A stretch of 64,000 bases of DNA from Cymbidium sinense. Lineage: Eukaryota; Streptophyta; Magnoliopsida; Asparagales; Orchidaceae. Numbering within the stretch: the stretch's first letter is position 1; the number at the start of each line of letters is the position of its first letter. Where the stretch lies: positions 33,702,983 through 33,766,982 of the forward strand of contig CM038223.1 in NCBI GenBank assembly GCA_021442155.1, in the 5' to 3' direction. The notes below the pieces were generated by a model that worked only from the letters and a program-made list of their open reading frames with translations, was not told the origin of the DNA and did no database searches. The position numbers and the translations under genes are program-made. Positions 25,400-36,195 of this stretch are shown here, piece after piece.

Positions 25400-25760
25400 G
25401 ATTATGCATGGTATAATTTAACTTATTAGATAATTTATAATATTTACATACCATGGAATAATTTTGTTGTTAAATGCAAATAATTGTTCATCTAAGAATA
25501 CTTTCTTATTATCTCCATTAGCTCTCAATTCTTCCTCAGCTATTAATCTAGATAAGTGATTAGCTACTTGATTTGTGTAACCTTTTTTATCTTTAATTTC
25601 TTGATCAAACTCTTTACAAATAATACCCATCTAATTAATCTAGGTTTAGCTTTTTTCTTTTCTAATTGCTGCATAATTAGTATATACTATAACTTTTGTT
25701 CCAACTAGATAGAATCTAAATTTATTAAAGGAAAATACAATATCTAATAATTCTTTTCCC
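25400..25760 (-). pseudogene. Element B RNase H remnant
   Basis: The 70-codon frame 25,418-25,630 reads LCKEFDQEIKDKKG-like sequence, then VANHLSRL (family ADHLSRL, the catalytic D now N), and DEQLFAFN with PWYVNIINYL, the junction between RNase H and the integrase zinc region in Athila-type pol. It sits directly between RT and integrase, in the expected order. Confidence 0.75.
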
Positions 25761-27049
25761 GTTGTTGAATAGCTTAACTAATTTTTATTTAGTGTTTTAC
25801 TAGCATAGTATATTACATGAAGAATTGTCTTTTCTTTATCTTAAGACTACCCCTATTATAAAATCACTTGTATCATACATCAATTCAAAAGCAAGGTTCT
25901 AATCATGTGTTATAATAATCAGAACTGAAGTTAATTTGACTTTTAAAAGATCAATTATTTCTTGGCATATCTTCATAAAATAAAGGGTGTATCCTTCTTT
26001 AATAAGCTGCATAATGGTTTTGATATTTTAAAAAATTCTTTGATAAATTTTCTTTAAAATTTAGTATGTCCTAGAATCTTTTAACTCCTTTAACATTAAT
26101 TGGTAGTGAAAATTTTTCTATAATTTACACTTTTTCCCTAACCACTTCTATTCCTTTTTATAAAATTTTATGATCTAGCACTATTCCTTCTCTATCCATA
26201 AAATGACATTTTTCCTAGTTATACTACATTTTTCTCTTCACATCTTCTATGAATAATTTTTAGGTTTTATAAGAAATATTCCAATGTTGGACCAGAATTT
26301 GAAAAATCTTTCATAAATACTTCAATGCAATTTTTAATTAAATTATAAAATATAACCATCATAAAACATTGAAAAGTAGTAGGTGCATTACATAAGCCAA
26401 AGGGCATTCTTCTAAAAGCAAAGGTACTATATGGACAAGTGACTATTTTTCCCTTGATCTTGAGGTGCCATGGAAATTTGGTTATATCCAAAATACTCAT
26501 CTAAAAAGCAATAATATGAATGGCCTAGTAACTTATTTAACATTTGATCAATAAAAGTTAAAAGGAAAATGATCTTTTCTAGTAGTTTGGTTCAACTTCT
26601 TATAATCAATACAAATCCTTCATCAAGTGACTATTCTAGTAAGAATAATTTCATTAGTTGCATTAGAAATAATAGTTTCTCCTTTCTTAAGCACATAATG
26701 GATTGGACTTACCCAGGTACTATTAGATATAGGATATATAATTCCTACATCCAACCACTTTATTATTTCCTTCTTTCTACTACTTTCTTGATAAGATTTA
26801 ATCTCTTTTGTTTTTATATAAATGTTTAATATTTTCTTTTATTAGAATTTGATGAATACATATTGAAGGATTACTTCCTTTAGTATCTATTATTATCCAT
26901 CCAAAAGCTTTTATATGTTCTTTAAGAACTTCAATTAATTTATCTTCTTAATTTTTTTCTAAATTAGTTGAGAAATTTACTAGTAATGTTAATTCTTCTT
27001 TTAGGTAGGCCCATTTCAAATGATTTGGTAATAGTTTCAACTCTAATTC
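25760..27049 (-). pseudogene. Element B reverse transcriptase remnant and N-terminal extension
   Basis: The 77-codon frame 26,267-26,500 reads CPYSTFAFRRMPFGLCNAP and VFMKDFS. The family box is FMDDF, so the first of the two catalytic aspartates is Lys. Upstream on the element strand are HIKAFGWIIIDTKG and SNPSICIHQI (26,840-26,920), then ELKLLPNHLKWAYL (26,985-27,030), the typical start of Athila RT. The frame is cut at 27,050 by the L1 insertion and resumes at 29,093. Confidence 0.85.
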
Positions 27050-27063
27050 AGAGATTTGAAATT

Positions 27064-27563
27064 ATATATTGGATTAAACCTAATTATCAATTCATTAAGA
27101 TCAACACTGATGGCTCTATATCTAATGGTTATTATGGTTATGGTGGGATTTTGAGAGATTATAGTGGGAAGGTTATCCCTGGGTTTGTTGTCCCTTTAGA
27201 GCCCTATTCAGTGTTATTTACTGAGCTTAAAGGTTTTTATCATGGTATCTCTATTTGTTTATAACTTAGTTTTCATAAGATCTAGTTTGAAGTTGATGTC
27301 TCTTCCTTTTACAGTTAATCAATTTTTATGCTCATGGTAATGTTGAAATGTTTTACGTACTTAATCACACTAGGATTCTTGCTAAATTAGAGTTTCAAAT
27401 TTCTCATATCTATGGGGAAGTCAATTCCAATGTTGAGTTTCTTGCCAAATTGGGAGCCAAGTCTTCTTCTATGCAAATGTTTTCTCAGGATGACATCCCT
27501 TTCCTTTTAAAATATTTGGTGAATCTTGATAAAATGGGCTTACCTTATGATAGAAGCTTTTAA
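27064..27563 (+). pseudogene. L1 RNase H-like domain, relatively well kept
   Basis: Frame 26,968-27,264 contains the domain start WIKPNYQFIKINTDGS followed by GYGGILRDYSGKVIPGF and ELKGFYHGI, covering the first catalytic Asp (NTDGS) and the Glu (ELKG; family EL or EA). After a stop at 27,261 the end of the domain resumes in 27,348-27,563: ISHIYGEVNSNVEFLAKLG (the family HIYREGNxxAD catalytic D is E or V here), and GLPYDRSF-stop. The part of that frame before 27,058 is element B sequence and not L1. Confidence 0.8.
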
Positions 27564-27564
27564 T

Positions 27565-29075
27565 CTTCTCTCCTCATATGGGGCTTTGGCATACCACTTG
27601 CTATTGGTTTTAATTTTGATTATTTTTGGCTTTACCTTCTAGTGGCTTGGTCTTTATTTCTTCCTTCTCCTCATCCTTTTTCTTTTTTCTTATTGGTTTC
27701 TTCCCTTTCTTTAGAAGGATTGCGGCTATTTTTCATGTTTTTGATTTTTTTTCTGCTTTTCCTTCTTTCTAGTTTGCTTTGTCACCCATCTAGTAGTGGT
27801 TTTGGCTGCAGGTGGTGTGGTTGGACCTCTTTGCAGCTTTCTTTTTTTTCTCAACATTCTCAGTTTGGTTATTTCCTATGGTTTCCTAGATTTGTCCTTT
27901 TGTTGTGGTGTTGGTTTGTCTCCTTATTATTGGCTATTTGGGTTGGTTTTTCCTATTCCTTTTTTTGTTGTTTTTTCTCTAGAGTTTTTTTTCTTCCCTT
28001 TTATTCCTGCCATTCTATGTACTATTTGGGGTTTGGCCATCTAGGTTGGATTTTGCTTTTTGGATTGTGGCTATTGGCAGCAATGGTTTTGTGGTTTTTG
28101 CTCCTATAACTTTGAGGACTTTTATGCCCTTTGGGCTCATTATTCTATGCCTCTGGTTATGGTTTGGAGAATTGTTTTCATGCACTGGTTGAGTGGTGTT
28201 TTGGCTGCTTCCCTTTCTTCATTTTTGGTTTTTATCTGCTGGAATCGTTGCTTTTGAAATGTGGCTGATTCTTTAACATTTCTTGGTTTGTTGGATGCCT
28301 TACCTTTTATCAAACTTGATGTTAATCTTATTGTTAAGCTGGATAATATTTGGTGTCTTTGGTGGTGCTCCCTATGGCCTAATACTTTACTGATGGGGCT
28401 CCTTCTTATCTGTTATACTAAGCTTAATATTTTTAATTGCTTGGTTCTTTGGGACTATATTTGCTGGTTGAAGTCTTATGCAGGTTTCCGTGATGATCAT
28501 CTTTGGATAAGGTGCTACAATAGGTATGCTGGAAATGATGGCCATGATGTGTCCCACTTCCTCTTTTGGCTGGTAGTGTTATATGTAATTGTAATCCATC
28601 ACTCAAAGTCTAGATGCTTACATATGGTGCTGCTACTTATGATGTTTATAATTGAGCTGGAGCCTTTTCTTCATCCTTTATCTTTTATCTGCTCTTATTT
28701 TCTATGTTTATTTAATTATCTCATTATCTATACTAATCCCTTTTCTAGCTTCTTGTAGATCTTTGTTTAGGTTGGGAGACTTTTGTTGTTGGATTGGGCT
28801 GGTTTCATAAGATCTCTGGTATAGGCTATGAGACTTTTGCTACTAGAGTATGCTATTTACAAATGGAGTAGATGAAGATTTTTGATGATTTCAAGGAATT
28901 GTTTTTATGGATCTTTATTTCTTTTTTATTAGCTTTTTGTTATTATCAATTATATTAGCTAGGGGGCTTATCTCCTTAGGACTTTTTGTAACTCTTTGAG
29001 CTTTAGCTTAGAGATTTCCTCCCTCTAAGGACTTTGTACCTTTTTGTGGCAATAAAATTTTCCTCTTTCCCTAAG
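27565..29075 (+). other. T-rich 3' region of the L1, no gene
   Basis: Pyrimidine-rich plus strand, e.g. long TTC/TTT runs at 27,650-27,760. Frames of 155 codons (27,642-28,109) and 165 codons (28,261-28,758) are open only because T-rich sequence encodes Phe/Leu/Val/Trp; they show no family pattern. It is best read as 3' UTR or extra sequence carried with the L1. Confidence 0.55.
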
Positions 29076-29092
29076 AAAAAAAAAAGAGATTT

Positions 29093-29720
29093 CTATTAAA
29101 GATGGTTTATGATTCTTTCTTTCTATAGAAATTTTTAATAGTTCAATTTTTTAAAATTAATTGGGTGTAAATCTAAGGGATTGAATATCTTCATATTTTT
29201 TCATCATCATTTCCATTTTTTTCAATAAAATCATTCATAATGTAAGATTCCAATTCTTTTTCATTTTTACTTTCACTTAATCCAATCCTATAACATTTTT
29301 CATTTCTATCATCAAGATATTTAATAGAGTTAAACATATTAAATTTAATTTTTTGATCATTTACTCAAAAGGTTAATTTCCTTTTATGAATATCTATCAT
29401 CATTATTCTAGTAGCTAACAAAGGTCTCTCTAAAATGAGAGGTATTTCATTCTCTTCCTCCATATCTAATATTATAAAATCTACAGGAATTATGAATTTA
29501 TGTACCTTAACTAAAACATCCTCAATAATACCCTTAGGATAAGTCAAATATCTATCTGCTAATTATAGAGTCACACATATAAGTTGTACATATCATAGTC
29601 CTAGTTTCATGAAAATTAATAAAGGCATTAAATTTATACTAGCTCTTAAATCATATAATGCTTTTCTAAAAATGTAACCCCTATATTATAAGGAATAGTA
29701 AAAATCTCTGAATTTTTAAG
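29093..29720 (-). pseudogene. Element B protease remnant and linker
   Basis: On the element strand YDLRASINLMP (29,625-29,657) is the retropepsin active site; the family has DLGAS, here the Gly is Arg. It is followed by LADRYLTYPKGIIEDVLVKV and the 60-codon frame 29,365-29,547 with FIILDMEEENEIPLIL and RPLLAT. This order and wording is that of Athila-type aspartic proteases, which cut the gag-pol precursor. The linker to RT then runs to 29,093. Confidence 0.8.
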
Positions 29721-31460
29721 ATTTTCAAAGTATTTTTTTAAAATTATTGCACTCTATTTTTCAGTAAGGGATACTATTTTATTTTCTTATAATTTTCTAG
29801 TTTTTTTCTTCTTCTTTTTTGATATAGAAAGTCTTTCCTAAATTTAGCACATAAAGGTATTTGTTCCAAAGCTTCAATGAATGGTATATTTTTGGATAAT
29901 TTCTTAAATACTTCTAAGAGTTTAGAAAATTGATTATATATATTTTATTTTTAAAGCACTTTAGGAAATGGAAGTGGTGGCCTTTCTCTCACTTTCCTAA
30001 ATTCCTCTCTTTCTGCTTCCTTTTTCTTTTTTTTAATTTCTTAATTTTCATTTTCATCCTTTTTTCTACGCGATATTTTATTTTTCTCAATTTTATCATT
30101 CAGTCCTAATTCTTTTAATTTCATTTCACTTCTTAAGTCAATTTCTTTACACTATTGTTTACCTTTATCTTAGGATTTACATCAATGTTACTAGGTAAAT
30201 TTCCATGAGGTCTATTTGTAAGGCTATTAGCCAAATTTACTAATTAAAATTTTTAATTTTTAATTGAAGCTTCTTGCCTTCGCAATTGAGTTCCATCTAT
30301 ATCACTAATTCTTCTAAAGTATGTTTTTCCTTAGTTAGATTTTGTGGAGGATATCCTGGTGGGATTTTAGTCTAAAGTTAGCATTTTAAGGGTTATAATT
30401 CTTATTATACCAATTTCCATATTTCTATTTTATTTAAAGTTTGTAATATTATTCCATGAAAAGCTTAAATGTTTCCTCTAAACCTAACTGAATGTATTTA
30501 AAGAAGGATCATTTGGTTTATTTTAGATATAGTTAATCATTTTCATTCCTTGATTAGTTTGATCTTCCATTACACAAAGTTCACCATTTTCTCTCACTTG
30601 ATTTATTTATTGATATTTTGATTAATTTCTAAACTATTTAATTTTTTAGATAGGAAAGTTATTTGTGAGGTCAATATTGCAATCATATCATTATTGTTAA
30701 CACTGAATACTTTCTTTGGGTTTAATCTATCAGAAGGCCTTTGAAAATTATTTGTTGTAAATTTCTCTATTAAAGCATAAGCTTCATCAAAACATTTTGA
30801 CATAAGGCTACAACTTGCTGCTGCATTTATGATAGCCCTTAGAGATCCCACTAAGCCGTTATAAAATGATTGAATGATAATCCAATTAGGTAATGGATAA
30901 TAAGAACATTTTCTTAATAATTCTTTATACCTTTCTGAAGTCTCATATATGGATTCATTATTTAATTGTATAAAGATGTAATATCATTTCTTAACTAAGC
31001 AATTTTAAGTGGTGGAAAATATTTTGTTTGAAATTTTTGAGCTAATTCATTCCAAGTTGTTATAGATCTTTGAGGTAATAAATTTAACCACATTTTAACC
31101 TCATCTCTAAGTGAGAAAGAAAATAATCTTAATCTAATAGCATTATCACTTATCACTTACCCTATTATATTAAAATATTGCACAAATTTTTTAGAAATTG
31201 GCAATATGCATATTAGGATCTTTAATAAGTGAACCCCCAAATTGAGAGTTTTGCACCATTTGAGTTATAGATTCTTTTAGTTCAAAATTATTAGCTTGAA
31301 TAGTTGGTCTAGCAATACTTTGATGTATTCATCTACTATTGGTGTGGCAAAATTGCTAAAAGATCTAGATGGTTCTCCTACTAGTTGATTGTCTATTACT
31401 AGAGTTCTTGATTTGTCTTTTCTTTTCTAATTTTTCTACAAAGTCATTAGATTTCTTAGT
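29720..31460 (-). pseudogene. Element B gag remnant
   Basis: The best part is 30,603-30,851 (82 codons): IINAAASCSLMSKCFDEAYA and LIEKFTTNNFQRPSDR, matching the conserved Athila gag segment with AAAGGSLMSK and the NNYQWP-like block, then LTSQITFLSKKLNSLE. Further upstream (31,000-31,250) lies capsid sequence with WNELAQKF-like and MWLNLLPQ-like pieces in broken frames. Downstream to 29,720 it is low in information. Many stops. Confidence 0.7.
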
Positions 31461-31485
31461 TCAATGGCACTATTTCTATAATTTT
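31455..31485 (-). promoter_or_regulatory. Possible decayed primer binding site of element B
   Basis: On the element strand TAGTGCCATTG resembles the tRNA-Asp-type site TGGCGCCGTTG of Athila elements (differences are all transitions). It lies between the 5' LTR and gag, about 60-80 bases from where LTR similarity ends. Too short and decayed to be certain. Confidence 0.35.
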
Positions 31486-31486
31486 G

Positions 31487-32841
31487 ACTCTAAGCATGAA
31501 AAATTTAGAAATCATAACTTTAATTAAAAACTAATATACCCTCTATGTCTATACATGTATAACCAAACCAATCCTTTTACCCAATTTTTTGCCTAAAACC
31601 AAGTAAATTTTGATTGGTTGCATTACTTATATTTTTGTCTAAATTATTGTGAATCCTAAAATGATAATATGTTTAATGGCTATTTAGCACTTCTAGACTA
31701 TCTACTGCATTAATTGTTATTTAGTACATCCATTTGCCTTTTTCATAATTATACTTGTAGATTCCATCCATATCTCTATCACATAATTTTACTCTATAAA
31801 AGGCAAGATCATAAGTAATAAAGCATGGAGAAAAGTATAATATTATTCACATGAAAGGAAAAAATAATTTTATTATATTAATCCACAAATAATAGTGTAA
31901 TAGAATATAAACTTCAAAAAAATTCACATAAATTTAGTGCACTTTATAGATTAGTGTTCCATAGTAGAGAAGAGGGAAATCTTATTTAGCATTATAAAAC
32001 AAGATGTAAGATAGCCAAAGAAGAAAGGAAAGTGTACACCAACTTAGTTTTCTAAGTCTACCCTTCTTAATCCTCTACTACTTTCTCATGAAAATATCTA
32101 GCATCCTTTGCTGAAAATCTTTGATTATTGATCTCCTTCTCCACCACTTGCTTAAGAAAAATATTCTACCACACTACTTTCACAACACTCTCATATCATT
32201 TGGAGTATCACTCTCTAAGTGCTACACAAAAAACTCACACACTATTAGACTCACTCCCCCTCTTGCCAACATTCTTTAAAATATATTTTACACTTAAAAA
32301 TATCCCTAATTTATAGTTTAAAAATATCTCTAATCTATTATTCTTATGCTCCTACAAAAAAAATACCTTAAAATTGCTCAAAACTATCATTGAACCTTCA
32401 CAAATTTATTATGTCAAGTCATAGCATTACGATGCTAGAAGTGGTGTTGTGATGTGTTGATCCAGTGTTGTGGTGCTATGTTTATTTCCTCTACTTCATA
32501 TTTTTCCTCCAATACAACATCATAATGCTACTTACACAATGACTACACTTAAGCTTGTTATAAAATTATCCCAAAATGAGCCTAATTCAATGCTGTGGTG
32601 CTCTTGATATTACACTCAGTCACTAGACTTGTAGTTGATTGCTACAATTTAGGCCATTTTCAACATTGTGGCACTACTTTTATAATGTTTAAGTGTTGGG
32701 ACTAAATTTTGTCCTTTTTATTTTTTTGAGAATTTTTCTATTATAGCACAAAATGCATTTAAACTAAACACATTTTAATATATAAAAATATAGTAAATGC
32801 ATTATAGTTACATGAAATTGTCACAAATTTAACACTTATCA
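31487..32841 (-). repeat. 5' LTR of element B
   Basis: Matches 8,957-10,239 from ATACCCTCTATGT (31,549) to AACACTTATCA (32,831-32,841). Long shared words include GAGCCTAATT and ATGAAATTGTCACAAATTTAA. It appears about 290 bp shorter than the left LTR at the U5 side, which suggests a deletion next to the primer site. A 62-codon frame at 32,128-32,316 falls inside it and is not a gene. Confidence 0.8.
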
Positions 32842-33560
32842 ATAGGCAAATTCTACGATTGGTAAATGTAAATCCCAATTTCTTAAACTTTTACCTACTA
32901 AACACCTAAGCAAGTTTCCCAAGATGCAGTCAACCACTTTAGTTTGTACATCATTTTGTGGGAGAAAAGGTGAAGAAAATTTTAATTTGGTACCTTATAA
33001 CTTCCATAATATTTTTCAAAATTATGAGACAAATCAAACATCTATATCAAAAATTATGGTTAAGAAGAGATGATGGAGTCGAACTATTTTGCTAAAGAAG
33101 TAATTTGGCTATATAAGAAGCATCATTTGTTTCTAAACAAGGCAAAAAATGAGCCATTTTTTAGAACCTGCCCACTACAACAAAAATGTTATCATGTTCT
33201 CGAGCTATTCAAGATAATCCTAGAATAAAATTTGATGATAGGTCTTCCAAAGACTTTCAAGGAATGGGTAAGGCAATGTATTATCTAAACCTTAGTTTGG
33301 TAGTTTTAGCCTATTTACAAAGCAAGCATTAGGCCATTGATTTTTTAACATTTCATTTTAATAAAAACCAGTATAATCTATTTCGTAATAAAAATATGAT
33401 CTTATTCTTCCCAAAATGACTAGATACACCGCCAACATATAGCTTGGTGATAAGGAATTCTCTAAAGGGAGATTGAGAAACACATAGTTATTTCCTTTCT
33501 ATAAATATTAATTTATTATAAAGAATGATCCTTATAAAGTTTTTGGTTTATATAGGTATT
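32842..33560 (-). pseudogene. Element A integrase zinc and core region
   Basis: On the minus strand: VILGRIR/HFGKNKII zinc-region remnant (~33,430), EDLSSNFILGLS (33,240-33,275; the family MDF carries the first catalytic Asp, here N), DNIFVVVGRF, KMAHFLPCLETNDASYIAKL (33,100-33,190), then DVRFVSHFWK-like core with the second Asp and SSPFHPQNDVQTKVV near 32,930. It ends at LPIVEFAY where element B is inserted, and continues at 8,597. The cysteine and DDE pattern is that of chromovirus integrase. Confidence 0.82.
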
Positions 33561-35250
33561 CAAGATAAATTATGTGAAAGTTAAGGCACACCATCTAATC
33601 ATATTTAATTTGATAAAATCCTAAGATTCTTAGTTATAAAGAAGAAATCATTAGTTTTACTCTAGATAAAGCACCAATAGGTTTATTCTCAATTCCAAGC
33701 TTATGCTTTAGAATAAAAAAAATAGTTTTGTAAATTATCAACCCATTTAGGAAGTCTATGGCTTAATTTTTATTGAGAATTAATGAATTTTAAGGCATTT
33801 TGATCAAATTAAATATAAATTATCTATATAAGAGATAATTTTGTTAATGCATTAAGAATTGAATTACAGTATAAAGCTCCCTATAATAAGTGGAATACTA
33901 TTATTTGGCTTCATTTAACTTTTCACTAAAGAATACTATACAATGATTCTCTTGACTTAAAATTTCAGTTATCCTAATTCCTGAAGCATCGCATATCACT
34001 TCAAAGGCTTTAGAAAATTTTGAATCCTAAAAATTGGTATAGAAGTGATAAGAATTTTAATTTTCTCTAAGTCCTTTGTGCATTAGGAGTTTAACAAAAT
34101 TTATCTAGTTTTAGTATATCAATTATCATAGTAATAGTGTTCTAAATTTTTTTATGAATCTCTTATAAAAGGTGGCTAAACAATGGAAGCTTTTAACTTC
34201 AATAAAATTTTTAGGTGATGTCCAATTTAAGATTACTTTCAATTTGAAAGGATTAGGTTTAAGTCTAATGATGGATATAACAAAGCCTAAAAAGATTACC
34301 TTGATGTACAAAAGGAAACACTTTTTTAAATTAATGTATAATTTCTTTTGTCTAATTATTTCAAAGAATTTTTATACATATTGTAGATGCTCATTCTCAC
34401 TTAAATTAAAAATTAGAATATCATCAAAATACATCTCCAAAAATTTACCTATATATTGTTTAAGAATAGTAACCATTAATCTCATAAATATGCTAAGAAC
34501 ATTTGAAAGTACAAAGGGCATGACAAGCCATTCATAAAGTCCAACGGGGTTCCTAAAAGTAATCTTTCACTCATCTCCTAATCTAATTCGATTTTGATGA
34601 TATCCATATTTTATACCATTCTTTCAAAAAAAATTGCTCTTAAGATTAAATCTAACATATCATCTAATTGAGGAATAGAAAAGTTATACTTAACAGTAAT
34701 TTTATCTATTATATGGCTATCAACGCATATTAACAATGTCCCATATTCCTTAATTTTTAATATAGCTATAATTTCACATGGACTAAGATTCTCTTGAATA
34801 AAATCTTTTTATAACAAATTTTCTAATTGCTTTTTAATCTCAGCATGCTCAATAGGGTTCATCCTATAATGACAAAAGTTGGGAAGCTGAGAACTAAGAG
34901 TAAATTCAATGGCATGTTGAATGTCTCTTAAAGGAGGAAATTCTTTAAGAAGCTCATCAGGTGCAATGTCCTTAAAATTAGATAGAAGTGAAGAGACCAT
35001 AATATGTATGTAAGTCTTGCTAGAGTCTTGTGTGACTTCTTTTAAATGTAATAAGTAAAGAAGACATGGATCAAAAAATTCATTTTGTAAGGTTCCAAAA
35101 CCTACAATTTCTATCTTTGAGGTAAAATAAAGAAAAGGAAATTTTTTTAAAGCAAGAATCAAAAATGATAATATTATCTCTAATAGTAGGTTTTCTATTA
35201 TAATTAGTTTAAGTTTGGAATTTTTCTTCATAGTAGACATAGGTTACAAG
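33560..35250 (-). pseudogene. Element A reverse transcriptase and RNase H remnant
   Basis: RT start at 34,809-35,240: ELLKEFPPLRDIQHAIEFTL and LPNFCHYRMNPIEHAEIKKQ, then GLYEWLVMPFVLSN near 34,530 and YFDDILIF near 34,410, so the catalytic FDD is intact. The connection part is 34,126-34,311 (VIFLGFVISI, SFHCLATFYKRFI). RNase H ends with LKHKLGIENK and ALSRVK near 33,660-33,720 (family VADALSRR, catalytic D lost). Wording matches CRM-type pol. Stops and frameshifts throughout. Confidence 0.82.
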
Positions 35251-35344
35251 TCAAAACTTGTCTTATGTGGTGTTATGGAAGGTGTCTTTTCTACTATTTT
35301 TACAAGAAAGAGTTTGATGGTCTTATTATTATGTTTGAAAATAT

Positions 35345-35720
35345 AGGTATTTTATCTACCATAATGAATAACTTTCATATCATACAACCAAGTTCTTCTT
35401 AACAGGATGTGTGCTATATCCATTCGGAGAACATCACACCAAAATTTATCATCATAGCTACCTATTTTTATTGAGACTACATATCGAGTAATGATAGGCA
35501 AGGATGTATGATTTATCCAATTAGCATGAATTGGTTCTGGGTGGGGTTTAACTTTTAAGTTAGCTCTAGCTAGGGTCTGAGTTGTACTAACATTCATAGT
35601 ACTTCCACCATCTATAACTAACTTACATATTTTTTCATTACATGCAACATACATGCTAAAAATGTTCTTTCTTCTCCAATATTCTTCTTCATTTTTAACC
35701 ACAGTAAGGCATCTCATCAT
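35345..35720 (-). pseudogene. Element A protease remnant, 122 codons open
   Basis: Frame 35,352-35,720 is the longest intact pol segment of A. It contains IFSMYVACNEKICKLVIDGG and STMN, the D-G-G-S active-site variant of this chromovirus group, followed by NWINHTSLPI and FWCDVLRMDIAHILLRRTWL (family LLGRPW) and KVIHYGR. Such proteases process the gag-pol precursor. Element C has SGGS and element D a similar remnant at 52.1-52.4 kb. Confidence 0.8.
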
Positions 35721-36195
35721 ATTAATATGAGGATCATTAGAGGTGTCTAACTCTTTATAAAATATGGGTGTATCATCTTAGACTTATTCTAAGTTATCAT
35801 TTATTGGGTCGTTGATTACATCTAAAAATAGAATTTGGGCTTTACTTTGATTTTGCATTTGTCCTTTTTTATAAAATTTAAAATACTATTTTTAGAGTTC
35901 CCTTCAATAGAAGTTTTGGTTAGGTTGGCTGGGCTAATTGGATTAGTTGTCCTAGCATTAGGTCTTTTGGGATGAAGTGGAAGGGGCTTGAAACTTAGTT
36001 CTATGGATATATGTAGATTTTCTTTCCTGTACAACTATTAAAGTATAATATGGAAGGCTTCCTTTAAGCTTTGAGGGTCAAATAAATCAACTTCATTCCT
36101 AATATAAGTCCTAATTATAATAACAAATTTATTGGTGAATTATCAATTATTATCAACATAATTAATTCTTGAAATTAGGCCAACTAAATTTGATG
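35720..36195 (-). pseudogene. Element A gag tail, mostly deleted
   Basis: Only the end of gag is left: DPQSLKEAFHIAL (~36,070), then the 70-codon frame 35,822-36,034 with proline- and asparagine-rich linker and KKDKCK where the zinc knuckle is expected. Capsid and leader are missing, so gag was deleted between here and the LTR at 36,195. Confidence 0.6.

Larger units (their letters stand above)
27058..29084 (+). mobile_element. 5'-truncated L1 LINE, RNase H plus long 3' tail
   Basis: Flanked by AGAGATTT at 27,050-27,057 and 29,085-29,092. The 5' end is cut inside pol: it starts just before WIKPNYQFIKINTDGS. The 3' end has AATAAA at 29,051 and an A10 run at 29,076-29,085. The element B frame is continuous across it (integrity of the protease-RT linker on both sides). 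About 1.5 kb of T-rich sequence separates the RNase H stop (27,560) from the poly(A), unusually long for an L1 3' UTR. Confidence 0.88.
8598..32841 (-). mobile_element. Element B: Athila-like Ty3/gypsy element with four later insertions
   Basis: LTRs at both ends, minus-strand gag, protease, RT, RNase H and integrase read from right to left, and a purine tract at the 3' LTR. ATAAG (8593-8597) and ATAGG (32,842-32,846) are the likely 5 bp target duplication. The host reading frame of element A resumes across the insertion. Gag and protease resemble the Athila group. Removing R2 (~10.2 kb with its L1), the RTE fragment (0.93 kb) and the L1 (2.03 kb) leaves about 11 kb, normal for Athila. I see no env-like frame. 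Confidence 0.85.

Noticed and set aside
27642..28758. Open frames of 155, 82, 65 and 165 codons on the plus strand
   Set aside because: They arise from T-rich sequence, are nearly all hydrophobic, have no family pattern, overlap in different frames, and lie in the 3' region of an L1.
34172..34537. 121-codon plus-strand frame
   Set aside because: Antisense shadow of the element A reverse transcriptase.
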